A DNA stretch of 64,000 bases, taken from assembly GCA_902826225.1 (NCBI GenBank), contig CADEED010000001.1:9642-73641 (forward strand), given 5' to 3'. This document shows, in pieces, positions 18,543 to 25,947 of this stretch. Position 1 is the first letter of the stretch. The number at the start of each line of letters is the position of its first letter. Made by a program: the position numbers and the translations under genes. The notes below the pieces were generated by a model. It saw only the letters and a program-made list of their open reading frames with translations, was not told the DNA's origin and searched no databases. This DNA comes from an uncultured Pseudomonadota bacterium. Lineage in GTDB: Bacteria; Pseudomonadota; Gammaproteobacteria; Steroidobacterales; Steroidobacteraceae.

Positions 18543-19557
18543 CGACGGTCTCCGCCAGCGCGGCCTCGGGCGGCGCGACCTCGAGCCGCACGGTGAAGAC
18601 GGCGCCCGTGCCGGGACCGGAGCTGCGCGCGGTGATGTCGCCGCCCATGCGCCGCGCGAGCTGGCGCGCGATCGCGAGGCCGAGACCGGCGCCGTGCGTC
18701 ATGCCATCGCCGCTGCCGCGGTTGTGCAGGTCGAACAGCCGCTCGGCCGCGTCGGGCGCGAAGCCCCGCCCGTGGTCGCTGATGTCGAGCCGCCATTCCT
18801 GGCCGTCGACGACAGTTGCGAGCCGGATCTCGGCACCGCCGTACTTGTGAGCGTTGTCGAGGAGGTTCTCCAGGATGACGCGCAGCGCGTCGCGATCGGC
18901 GAGCACATGCGCCGCGGCCACCGAGCCGACGACGACTTCACCGCCGGTCGCCGTTCGCGCGCGATGCGCGATCAGATCGGCGATGAACCGGGCCGCATCG
19001 ACCCGCTGCACGCCTTCACGCGGCTCGCGCGACATCGCGCGCTGATAGGCGAGAATCGTCTCCGCCAAGTGCTCGAGCCGGTCGCACTCGACCTGGCCCA
19101 GACGAATGAGGTCCGCGCGCTGTGCGTCGGGAATGCTGCCCAGCGCGAGACTCTGCAGGAGGCCCTTCACGCCGGCGACCGGCGTCTTGAACTCGTGACT
19201 CGTGAACTGCAGCAGTTTCTCCATGTCCGCGCGCTGCTGCTTGCGACGCTGCGCGAGCAAGAACAGGACGACGAGGCTGCCCGACAGTAGCAATGCCAGC
19301 AGCGTCGACTCGCCGACGAGCATCACGTTCCGCCGCTGGTGCCGTTCCGCGATCTCCGTTTGCCGCAGATCGAGCTCCTGGATGCTGAGATCCGTGCGGC
19401 TTGCGAGCTGCGCACGTTCGAGCATCTCCTTGTCGCGCATTTCGCCGCGCAGCAGGATCGTCCACCAGGCGACGAGCAACGCCACGGTGACGAGCGTGAC
19501 CCCGAGCCCGATCAGCTCGATACGCTCCGCGAACCATTGGCGAAATCCACTGCGCAT
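18535..19557 (-). CDS. Sensor histidine kinase in the heme operon
   Basis: A 340-residue inner-membrane kinase. Transmembrane helix one is at about 14-36, helix two at about 82-101, with a short periplasmic coiled segment of roughly 45 residues between. The phospho-accepting His is in TSHEFKTPVAG (about 118-128), an H-box variant with EFKTP in place of ELRTP. ATP-site boxes are NLLDNAHKYG, DHGRGFAP and GAGLGLAIARQ. There is no HAMP or PAS domain, so the small periplasmic loop or the membrane itself must sense the signal. Start TGATG-overlaps the hemL stop. The position between hemL and hemF suggests a signal linked to heme, porphyrin or oxygen; this is inference. Confidence 0.9.
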   Translation of the reverse strand: MRSGFRQWFAERIELIGLGVTLVTVALLVAWWTILLRGEMRDKEMLERAQLASRTDLSIQELDLRQTEIAERHQRRNVMLVGESTLLALLLSGSLVVLFLLAQRRKQQRADMEKLLQFTSHEFKTPVAGVKGLLQSLALGSIPDAQRADLIRLGQVECDRLEHLAETILAYQRAMSREPREGVQRVDAARFIADLIAHRARTATGGEVVVGSVAAAHVLADRDALRVILENLLDNAHKYGGAEIRLATVVDGQEWRLDISDHGRGFAPDAAERLFDLHNRGSGDGMTHGAGLGLAIARQLARRMGGDITARSSGPGTGAVFTVRLEVAPPEAALAETVVG

Positions 19558-20888
19558 CAGCTACCCGTGTTCAACACGTCGAGCAGTGTATCGACATCCG
19601 CGGTCGTATGAGCCGCGGACAGGAAGCAGACTTCGTACGCCGACGGCGGCAGGTAGACGCCACGATCGAGCCACGACCGGTAATTTCGATGGTAGGTCTC
19701 GACGGCGTTCGCCGTGATCGCGGATGCCGCCCTGGGCAGAGCCGCGTTCACGTCGAAATATGGCCAGACGATCGGGCCGATTCGTGGCAGCTGCGCCTTG
19801 GCCTTGAGCGCGTGACGCGCAAGAGCCGCGTCGAGATGCCGGCCGAGTGCCTCGATGTGCTCGTACACCCGGCCCTCAGCCAGTTCGGCGAGCGTCGCGA
19901 TGCCCGCGGCGAGACATACCGGGTTGCCCGCCATCGTGCCCGCCTGATAGACGGGCCCCAGCGGCGCGAGCTGATCCAGCAGCGCGCGCCTGCCGAGCAC
20001 CGCGGCGACGGGCAGGCCGCCGCCCACGATCTTGCCCAGCGTCGTGAGATCGGGCTCGATGCCGACCACCTTGTCGTAGCCGTGGAACCCGAACCTGAAA
20101 CCCGTGATCACTTCGTCGAAGATGAGCACGGTGCCGTGCTGGCGAGTCAGCTCGCGCAGGCGTTGCAGGTACTCGCGCGACTGGACGAGCAGGCCGTTGT
20201 TCGCCGGCACCGGCTCGATGATCGCAGCGGCGAGCGAGTCGCCCTGATCGCGGAAAGCCTGCTCGAGCGCGTCCATGTCGCCGAGCGGAATCACCAGCGT
20301 GTCCGCTGCCACCTGCGCGGGCACCCCCGCGCTATCGGCGAGACCCTGGGTGATGACGCCGCTGCCGGCTTTCACCATCAGCGAATCGACGTGGCCGTGG
20401 TAGCAGCCGTCGAACTTGAGGATGCGGTGGCGGCCATTGCTGCCGCGCGCGAGTCGGACCGCGGTCGCGACCGCCTCGGTGCCGCTGACGACGAAGCGGA
20501 TCCGCTCGGCATACGAGTACGCGCAGAGCACTCGCTCCGCGAGCTCGCCTTCGCCACGGTGCGCCGTGCCGAAAGCGAGCCCGTCGCGCACCGCCTTCTC
20601 GACCGCCTCGATGACGCGCGGATGCGCGTGACCCAGGATCAACGGACCCCACGCCATGCAGAAGTCGAGGTAGCGGTTTCCATCCTCGTCGACGGCGTGC
20701 GCGCCGCGCGCCTCCTTGAAGAAGATGGGCGTGCCGCCGACCTTGCGGAAAGCACGCACCGGGCTCGAGACGCCCGCCGGAATCAGCGCCTCAGCGCGCG
20801 CGTAGAGAGCGGCTGAGCGTGAAAGTGATCGCTTCTGAGAGGTCGACGGGCTTGCAGCCGGCGACGGCGCCGCGGATGAATGAGTCAC
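19557..20888 (-). CDS. hemL: Glutamate-1-semialdehyde 2,1-aminomutase
   Basis: A 443-residue PLP enzyme that makes 5-aminolevulinate from glutamate-1-semialdehyde. The family N-terminal segment (ALYARAEALIPAGVSSPVRAF), the PLP pocket (IFDEVITGFRFG) and the Schiff-base Lys in TTLGKIVGGGLP are clear. GTG 20888 has GGAGG 9 bases ahead. No ATG, GTG or TTG lies between it and the conserved fold, so the gene must overlap hemC by about 98 bases, an unusually long overlap. The next gene, the sensor kinase, starts on its stop codon. Confidence 0.95.
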   Translation of the reverse strand: MTHSSAAPSPAASPSTSQKRSLSRSAALYARAEALIPAGVSSPVRAFRKVGGTPIFFKEARGAHAVDEDGNRYLDFCMAWGPLILGHAHPRVIEAVEKAVRDGLAFGTAHRGEGELAERVLCAYSYAERIRFVVSGTEAVATAVRLARGSNGRHRILKFDGCYHGHVDSLMVKAGSGVITQGLADSAGVPAQVAADTLVIPLGDMDALEQAFRDQGDSLAAAIIEPVPANNGLLVQSREYLQRLRELTRQHGTVLIFDEVITGFRFGFHGYDKVVGIEPDLTTLGKIVGGGLPVAAVLGRRALLDQLAPLGPVYQAGTMAGNPVCLAAGIATLAELAEGRVYEHIEALGRHLDAALARHALKAKAQLPRIGPIVWPYFDVNAALPRAASAITANAVETYHRNYRSWLDRGVYLPPSAYEVCFLSAAHTTADVDTLLDVLNTGS

Positions 20889-21759
20889 GTTGAGAAGCCT
20901 CCAACAAATCTTCGGGTAGTTCGATGCTGCGCGCGGCCCAGCCGCGCTCCGTGGCGATTCCGATGTGCGCCCGCTGGCCGAGCACGTAGCAGCCGAATGG
21001 AGTGGAACAGCCCCCCTCGATGACACGCAGGAATTCTCGTTCCCAGTGCGTGGATTGGCTGCACCGGGAGTCCACGAGCAATTGCAGGTGCCGGTCGATC
21101 TCGGCGTCGCCGGCGCGGCATTGTGCGGCCAGCGCGCCCTGCCCCGGCGCCGGGATCCACCATTCTGGCGGAAGCTCGACGACGGAGAAAGCGGACAGAT
21201 CGAGGGCGAGCCGCGTCAGGCCCGCGGCAGCGAGGATGATGGCGTCGACGCTCTCGCCTTCGCCCAGCTTGCGCAGTCGCGTGGGCACGTTGCCGCGCAG
21301 CGGCACCGACTTGGCCTGTGGAGCGAAACGCCCGAGCAGCGCGGCACGGCGCAGCGACGAAGCGCCGACCCGCGCGTTCTCCCGCAGGGGCAGCAGTCCA
21401 TCCTCTCGTGGCACATAGAACTCGCGGCGCACGAGCAGCCAGTCCGCCGGCGTCGCGCGCGGCAGGATCGTGCGCACCGCAAGCCCGGTGACCGATGCGG
21501 TCGGCAGGTCCTTGAGAGAATGGACGACGAGGTCGATCTGTCGATCGAGCAGCGCGATCTCGAGCTCCTTCGTAAAGAAGCCCTTGTCGACGCCGCCCTG
21601 CAGGTACGGCGAGGGATCGACGTCACCCCGGGTCGTCACCACGGTGATATCCGATTTCCATGCCGGCGCGGGCGCCGCGCCGCGCAGCGCCGACAGCACC
21701 GTACGGGATTGCCACAACGCGAGATCGCTGCCGCGGCTGCCGATGACGCGCTCGGTCAC
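20791..21759 (-). CDS. hemC: Porphobilinogen deaminase (hydroxymethylbilane synthase)
   Basis: A 322-residue cytosolic enzyme that polymerises four porphobilinogens. It starts with the family motif RVIGSRGSDLALWQ. The active-site Asp region is VVHSLKDLPT, the phosphate-binding arginines are in RVGASSLRRAALL, and the Cys that carries the dipyrromethane cofactor is in EGGCSTPFG. GTG 21759 overlaps the hemA stop (GTGA). The chain is slightly longer than E. coli HemC because the C-terminal tail runs 98 bases into hemL. Confidence 0.95.
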   Translation of the reverse strand: MTERVIGSRGSDLALWQSRTVLSALRGAAPAPAWKSDITVVTTRGDVDPSPYLQGGVDKGFFTKELEIALLDRQIDLVVHSLKDLPTASVTGLAVRTILPRATPADWLLVRREFYVPREDGLLPLRENARVGASSLRRAALLGRFAPQAKSVPLRGNVPTRLRKLGEGESVDAIILAAAGLTRLALDLSAFSVVELPPEWWIPAPGQGALAAQCRAGDAEIDRHLQLLVDSRCSQSTHWEREFLRVIEGGCSTPFGCYVLGQRAHIGIATERGWAARSIELPEDLLEASQRDSFIRGAVAGCKPVDLSEAITFTLSRSLRAR

Positions 21760-22832
21760 TGGGTTTCCTTGCGTGCGGTGGAGATGAACTGGTGGAGCAT
21801 CGCGTTCACCTCCGACGTGACCTTGCGCGCGTGCTGCGGCGTCAGGCCCTCGAGGAGCGCGGGTAGTTTGTTCTGCATGAACTCCGTGCGCATCGCGGTC
21901 ATCGCCGCGAGCGTGTCGCTCGGCGGCGGCGCGAGCAACGCCTGGCAGACACGTTCGGCGCTGGCCGTACACTCGGCGTCGAGCGCCGCGTATTCCGACT
22001 CGGTCAGGACCGCGCCCTGCGCGTCGAGCAGCTGGTCGAGCGTGGTGAGATTCCAGCCCCGCGACGCGGCGATCTGCAGCGGGCTGCCGAGATCGAAGGC
22101 GCGTCTTCCAACGCCGTCCGGCAGCGACAGCCACGCGTGCGGCGCGCCCGATGCGACGATCACCGTTCCCGCGCGCTGCATCGCGCCTTCGAATGCACGC
22201 ATGCTCGCGCGGTTGAAGCTCTCGACCGCCGTGAATCCGGCGTCACTCAACGCGCGCAGCATTGCGCGGCCGATCTCACCGAGCCCGAAGACGGCGACGG
22301 GAACGTCGCGCGGCGTATCCACGAGGCGCTGCATGACGAGCGCCTGTACACCGCCCGTGCGTCCCTGCGGCAGGATGCGGCGCGCGCGGTTGAGCATCTC
22401 GCCGACGCCGCGCCAGGCGACGTGCAGATTGCGGCACACGGTGCCCGCCTCATGAGCGCGCTCGAACGAACGCAGAACCTGGTTCCCGATGGCATGCTCG
22501 CCCTGCGCGACGGAATCGAGTCCGGCCGCCATGCGCAGCAGACCGCCGACCGCCGCCGCGCCGTGTCGCGCGCGGGGCCGCAGCCGGTCCGTGTTGTCCG
22601 CGGCGCTGATGAGCGCCGCGCTGAAGAGATCCGCGGCCCAGGACGGACGCGGCGAGGCGAGCAGCCACTCGACGCGCGCGCAGCTCTCGATGCGGACGAT
22701 ACCGGTGATCTCGCCGGACTCGAGCATCTGCCTCGAGGGCCCGGTCGCGCCGTCGTCGAGCGCCGCCAGCGCCGCCCTTACGACCGACGGCGCCTCGCGA
22801 TAGCTCATGCCGACCAATGCCAGCGGGATCAT
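21756..22832 (-). CDS. hemA: Glutamyl-tRNA reductase, short and divergent
   Basis: The first enzyme of C5 tetrapyrrole synthesis, which reduces glutamyl-tRNA to glutamate-1-semialdehyde with NADPH. The N-terminal catalytic region LVGMSYREAP and the catalytic Cys (ESCARVEW, usually STCNRTE) are recognisable, followed by QGEHAIGNQV (usually GExQIxGQ), a Rossmann motif FGLGEIGRAM and a helical C-terminus. The chain has 358 residues where about 415-420 is usual, and the residues after the catalytic Cys differ (ARV for NRT). The C-terminal dimer domain is shortened. Context between hemE and hemC, with a 7-base gap and a 4-base overlap, supports the call. Confidence 0.88.
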   Translation of the reverse strand: MIPLALVGMSYREAPSVVRAALAALDDGATGPSRQMLESGEITGIVRIESCARVEWLLASPRPSWAADLFSAALISAADNTDRLRPRARHGAAAVGGLLRMAAGLDSVAQGEHAIGNQVLRSFERAHEAGTVCRNLHVAWRGVGEMLNRARRILPQGRTGGVQALVMQRLVDTPRDVPVAVFGLGEIGRAMLRALSDAGFTAVESFNRASMRAFEGAMQRAGTVIVASGAPHAWLSLPDGVGRRAFDLGSPLQIAASRGWNLTTLDQLLDAQGAVLTESEYAALDAECTASAERVCQALLAPPPSDTLAAMTAMRTEFMQNKLPALLEGLTPQHARKVTSEVNAMLHQFISTARKETQ

Positions 22833-22839
22833 TGCGGAC

Positions 22840-23871
22840 CTAGCTGAACTCCGCCGCGGTGTCGCAGAGCGCGGCGACGTTCTCGGGAGGTGTGCCCGGC
22901 AGAATGCCGTGCCCCAGGTTTAGGATGCAGTGACGGCCCTCGCTCGTCCGTTTCATCGTCTCGAGCAGTTCGCGCGTGCGCTTGCGCACGGATTCCGCGT
23001 TGCCCAACAACAGGATCGGGTCGACGTTGCCCTGCAGAAGGTGGTCCGGATACATCTTCCGCGCGACCTCCCACTCCGTGCGCCAATCGAGCGAGAAGCC
23101 CGTGACGCCGGACTCCCCGAGCAGCGGCATCAGGTGATGCCCGCCGCGCACGAACAGCAGTGTCGGCACCTGCTTGCCGATCTTCGCCGTGATCCTCTGC
23201 AGCGCGGGCAACGCGAAATCGCGGTACTCGTCGGGCGCGAGCAGCCCGCCCCAGGAGTCGAACAACTGCACCGCGTCGGCGCCTGCCTGGATCTCGGCGA
23301 GCAGCAGGTCCGCGACGACGTCGGCGATCGTGTTCAACGCGCGCCGTGCGAGCGCGGGGTCGCGATGCATGAGCGTGCGGGCTTCGCGGAAATCATCGCT
23401 GCCGCCGCCTTCGACGCAGTACGCGAACAGCGTGAACGGCGCCCCGGCGAATCCCAGGATTCCGTATCGTTCCTTCAACGTCAGCTTGAGATGCGAGATC
23501 GCGCGCGGCAGATAGTCGATGCGCGACACGGCGCCGTCCACGTTCCACGCGTCGAGGTCGGCGCCCGTGCGCAGCGGCTTTGCGATGCGCGGCCCTTCGC
23601 CGGGGCCGAAGCTCACGCCCAGGCCCAGCGCGAGCGGGACGACGAGAATGTCGGAGAACACGATGGCCGCATCGAGCTTGAACTTGTCGAGCGGTTCGAG
23701 CGCGGCACGTGTCGAGAGCTCCGCGTTCTGGCACACGTCCCAGAAGCTGTGTTCGGCGCGCAGCTGTCGATAGCCCGGAAGATAGCGGCCGGCCTGGCGC
23801 ATGAGCCACACCGGGGGCCGGTCCACCGCGTCTCCACGCAGCGCAGCCATGAATCGCTCACGCGGATGCAT
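22840..23871 (-). CDS. hemE: Uroporphyrinogen III decarboxylase
   Basis: A 343-residue cytosolic TIM-barrel enzyme that makes coproporphyrinogen III. The N-terminal signature PPVWLMRQAGRYLPGYR is intact, as are the substrate Asp in VFSDILVVPLALG and the Tyr/His segments (GFAGAPFTL, GHGILPGTPPENV). It is the first gene of the minus-strand heme operon hemE-A-C-L-kinase-regulator-F-H-J. The start at 23871 has CGGGAG 13 bases before it. It is divergent from hemD, with a palindrome in the spacer. Confidence 0.96.
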   Translation of the reverse strand: MHPRERFMAALRGDAVDRPPVWLMRQAGRYLPGYRQLRAEHSFWDVCQNAELSTRAALEPLDKFKLDAAIVFSDILVVPLALGLGVSFGPGEGPRIAKPLRTGADLDAWNVDGAVSRIDYLPRAISHLKLTLKERYGILGFAGAPFTLFAYCVEGGGSDDFREARTLMHRDPALARRALNTIADVVADLLLAEIQAGADAVQLFDSWGGLLAPDEYRDFALPALQRITAKIGKQVPTLLFVRGGHHLMPLLGESGVTGFSLDWRTEWEVARKMYPDHLLQGNVDPILLLGNAESVRKRTRELLETMKRTSEGRHCILNLGHGILPGTPPENVAALCDTAAEFS

Positions 23872-23928
23872 CGTCGATAAACTCCCGTGAAATCAAGCGA
23901 AAAGCGTATGCCGGGGGAGACTCGCGTC

Positions 23929-23944
23929 TGTCACAGCTGTGTCA
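23929..23944. promoter_or_regulatory. Palindrome in the hemE-hemD divergent spacer
   Basis: TGTCACAGCTGTGTCA at 23929-23944. The centre CACAGCTGTG (23932-23941) is a perfect 10-bp palindrome, and 14 of 16 bases pair overall; it can also be read as TGTCA-N6-TGTCA. It lies 57 bases from the hemE start and 52 from hemD, so one bound regulator could control both. Confidence 0.45.
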
Positions 23945-23996
23945 TACCGCGCCCGCGCACCGGCGGGGGGCGCTAACATTCTCGACGGAGTTCACC

Positions 23997-24731
23997 TTGC
24001 TCAACTGGGTCGTCACGAAATCGCAGCCGCATGCGGACAGCGTGGTCATCCAGCTGCGTCGCCAGGGGTTCAGCGCGCGCGCGGTTCCGTGCATCGAACA
24101 CCACTGGCATGACTGGCCGGAGCTCGAGCGCATCGGCGCCACCGGGCCGGCGTTGTTGTTCGTGACGAGCCGCGCCGCGGCGGCGCGCATCGAAGTGCCG
24201 CGCGGCACTATGGTGGCGGCCATCGCGCCAACGACCTGCCAGACGCTCGAGGCGCGCGGCATTCGCGTATCGCTCGCCGTTCACGGCGGCGTGCGGGAAC
24301 TCGCGCAGGCGGTGAGCGATTCGTCAGCCGTTCCGGACGGCACGCAAGTTTTCTATCCGACGAGCGACGCGGCGCTGCGGCAGCCCGAACACCATGCCGC
24401 GGTGGCAACACTGGGCATGCGCCTCGAGGTGCGCACGCGCGCGGTGTATTCGACCATTGCTCCCGCGAATCTCGCGGCGCAGATCGCCGACCTCCGCGAT
24501 CGTGGTCCGTTGGGATTCACGTTCTGGAGTCCGTCGGCGGTCGAGAACTTTGCGCGGGCGGCCGGGTTCGATCTCCCACACGGCCCGGTCGTGCTGGTCG
24601 GGGGATCGACGATGCGGAGCTGGGGCGAGCAGGCGCCGTCGCCATGGCGGCGCGCATTCAAGCACGATGCGGAAACGCCGCTGGAATGGTCGCTGCGGTT
24701 CCTGGAACGTGGCACGCAGAGCGGTAGCTAG
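23997..24731 (+). CDS. hemD: Uroporphyrinogen III synthase
   Basis: A 244-residue two-domain protein of the HemD fold, which cyclises hydroxymethylbilane with inversion of ring D. The family is poorly conserved; visible features are the opening WVVTKSQPHADSVVIQLRRQGF, LLFVTSRAAAARI, and FTFWSPSAVENFA (usual form: FTSxSAVxxF). TTG 23997 has CGGAG 8 bases ahead. It is the only heme gene on the plus strand here. The usual hemX/hemY partners do not follow; tandem repeats do. Confidence 0.85.
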   Translation: MLNWVVTKSQPHADSVVIQLRRQGFSARAVPCIEHHWHDWPELERIGATGPALLFVTSRAAAARIEVPRGTMVAAIAPTTCQTLEARGIRVSLAVHGGVRELAQAVSDSSAVPDGTQVFYPTSDAALRQPEHHAAVATLGMRLEVRTRAVYSTIAPANLAAQIADLRDRGPLGFTFWSPSAVENFARAAGFDLPHGPVVLVGGSTMRSWGEQAPSPWRRAFKHDAETPLEWSLRFLERGTQSGS

Positions 24732-24733
24732 GT

Positions 24734-24923
24734 TGCGGTCGCACCACTCAGGGAAGTCACGAGGACAGGCTGAAGGCCTGTCCCCACAGGAGCGTGCGGC
24801 CGCACCACTCAGGGAAGTCACGAGGACAGGCTGAAGGCCTGTCCCCACGGGAGCGTGCGGCCGCACCACTCAGGGAAGTAACGAGGACAGGCTGAAGGCC
24901 TGTCCCCACAGGAGCGTGCGGCC
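24734..24923. repeat. Three tandem 61-bp repeats, each with an internal hairpin
   Basis: The unit begins at GCACCACTCA at 24741, 24802 and 24863, a period of exactly 61 bases; copies differ at only a few positions. Each holds GGACAGGC, a 5-base loop and GCCTGTCC, an 8-bp hairpin. The array fills the space between hemD and the bacterioferritin gene. It is non-coding and resembles REP/BIME-type elements, not a CRISPR, since there are no unique spacers. Confidence 0.95.
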
Positions 24924-24945
24924 GGACGGCCGCACTCTCTTATTT
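24917..24945. terminator. Hairpin between hemD repeats and bacterioferritin gene
   Basis: TGCGGCCG (24917-24924), GA, CGGCCGCA (24927-24934), followed on the plus strand by CTCTCTTATTT. It could end hemD transcription, and it also sits right after the stop codon (24940) of the minus-strand bacterioferritin gene. The T-run is interrupted, so the call is moderate. Confidence 0.5.
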
Positions 24946-25398
24946 AATGGAGCCGGGCTTCCTCATCATCTTCCGGATATCGGCTAGGTGCATTTCTTCC
25001 GCTGCAATCTGATCGCGCGCATATTCCTCGAGCAGGATGCTGGTGCCAGTCGCGAGCTTCAGCAATTCGTAGTACGCATCGAGGCCTTCCTTCTCGTGCT
25101 CGTGCGCTTCGATCAGGATTTCGTTGACGTCGTGCTGATGCGTCTCGAGCAGCGGTCCGATTTTCAGCGACGGGTGGCCGCCGAAGGTCGTGATGTGTTC
25201 TCCGGCGAGGATCGCGTGGGCATTCGACTCGTTGGCCTGTTCGCGCAGCCACGCGACGATCGGAATGCGGTTGTGGCCGAAGATCATGAAGCTGTAGTGC
25301 ATGTAGCGAACGACACCCGCGAGCTCCAGCTCGAGGATGCGGTTCAGGCTCGCGACAACCTGTTTGGTGAGCTTGGCGTCCAGTGGCGAATCGACCAT
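24940..25398 (-). CDS. bfr: Bacterioferritin-like di-iron protein
   Basis: A 152-residue four-helix-bundle protein of the ferritin-like superfamily. Helix A carries the LELELAGVVRYMHYSF pattern with a Glu ligand, helix B has ANESNAHAILAGEHITTFGGHP, helix D has EEYARDQIAAEEMHLADI; the Glu/His spacing fits a di-iron ferroxidase centre. It would store iron as a 24-mer or act as a mini-ferritin in the cytosol. The heme-binding Met of classical Bfr cannot be assigned with certainty. Its position beside the heme cluster fits iron handling. The start at 25398 is set by the conserved helix A. Confidence 0.85.
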   Translation of the reverse strand: MVDSPLDAKLTKQVVASLNRILELELAGVVRYMHYSFMIFGHNRIPIVAWLREQANESNAHAILAGEHITTFGGHPSLKIGPLLETHQHDVNEILIEAHEHEKEGLDAYYELLKLATGTSILLEEYARDQIAAEEMHLADIRKMMRKPGSIK

Positions 25399-25473
25399 GG
25401 TGAGATCCTCGGTGGTGACCGGGACGCATGGTAAAGAACTGATTCGCGGATTTCAGCCTTGCGATGCGCATGC

Positions 25474-25513
25474 GAACGGGTCGCATCCGGCCCCGACCGG
25501 ATGCGACCCGTTC
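25474..25513. repeat. Perfect 17-bp inverted repeat with 6-base loop
   Basis: GAACGGGTCGCATCCGG (25474-25490), loop CCCCGA, and its exact complement at 25497-25513. It lies 17 bases downstream of the small minus-strand gene at 25531 and may stop its transcript, although no T-run follows. It could also shield transcripts from nucleases. Confidence 0.85.
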
Positions 25514-25530
25514 TCAGGATCGAGGGGTTG

Positions 25531-25812
25531 TTAGAGCCGGATGAGGCGTACGCCGGGCATGTTCACGGCGTCACCATGAACGCTCATGGGCACGGCCTCG
25601 AAACTCTCACGCGAGAAGCTGCTAGCGGGCATGACGTCGCGCAAGAATTCCGGATCGAGCGCGAATGCCTTGATCATGTCCGCATCGTCGAGCGCGGCGC
25701 GATTCAATTCCTGGATGCCGATCATCGCCATGAGCAGTCCTCCATCGTTGAGCTGGACGAAGCAATCCTCGTGCCATCCGAGAGTCGCCAACCGGCGACC
25801 CGGTTGTCGCAT
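25531..25812 (-). CDS. Small hypothetical protein
   Basis: A 93-residue reading frame with no recognised domain and no signal peptide. It contains a short amphipathic helix (IGIQELNRAALDDADMIKAF) and a C-terminal strand-rich end (VNMPGVRLIRL). The strong hairpin 17 bases after its stop supports a real gene, but no ribosome site is visible before ATG 25812. It stands alone between the bacterioferritin and GH39 genes. The function is unknown. Confidence 0.4.
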   Translation of the reverse strand: MRQPGRRLATLGWHEDCFVQLNDGGLLMAMIGIQELNRAALDDADMIKAFALDPEFLRDVMPASSFSRESFEAVPMSVHGDAVNMPGVRLIRL

Positions 25813-25947
25813 AGTGACGACGAAATGGAAATATTTACAAGATCTGCGGGAAGATTGTTCGTGAATGGCGACGGTCAGGGCGCGAGCCGCGCGTAGATGG
25901 GGCGAGCATCGTGACGATGTCGGCGACGACGAGGGGCGCCGCGATCT

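Noticed and set aside
24734-24923. Tandem repeats read as a CRISPR array
   Set aside because: The whole 61-base period is conserved, so there are no unique spacers, and no cas genes are near.
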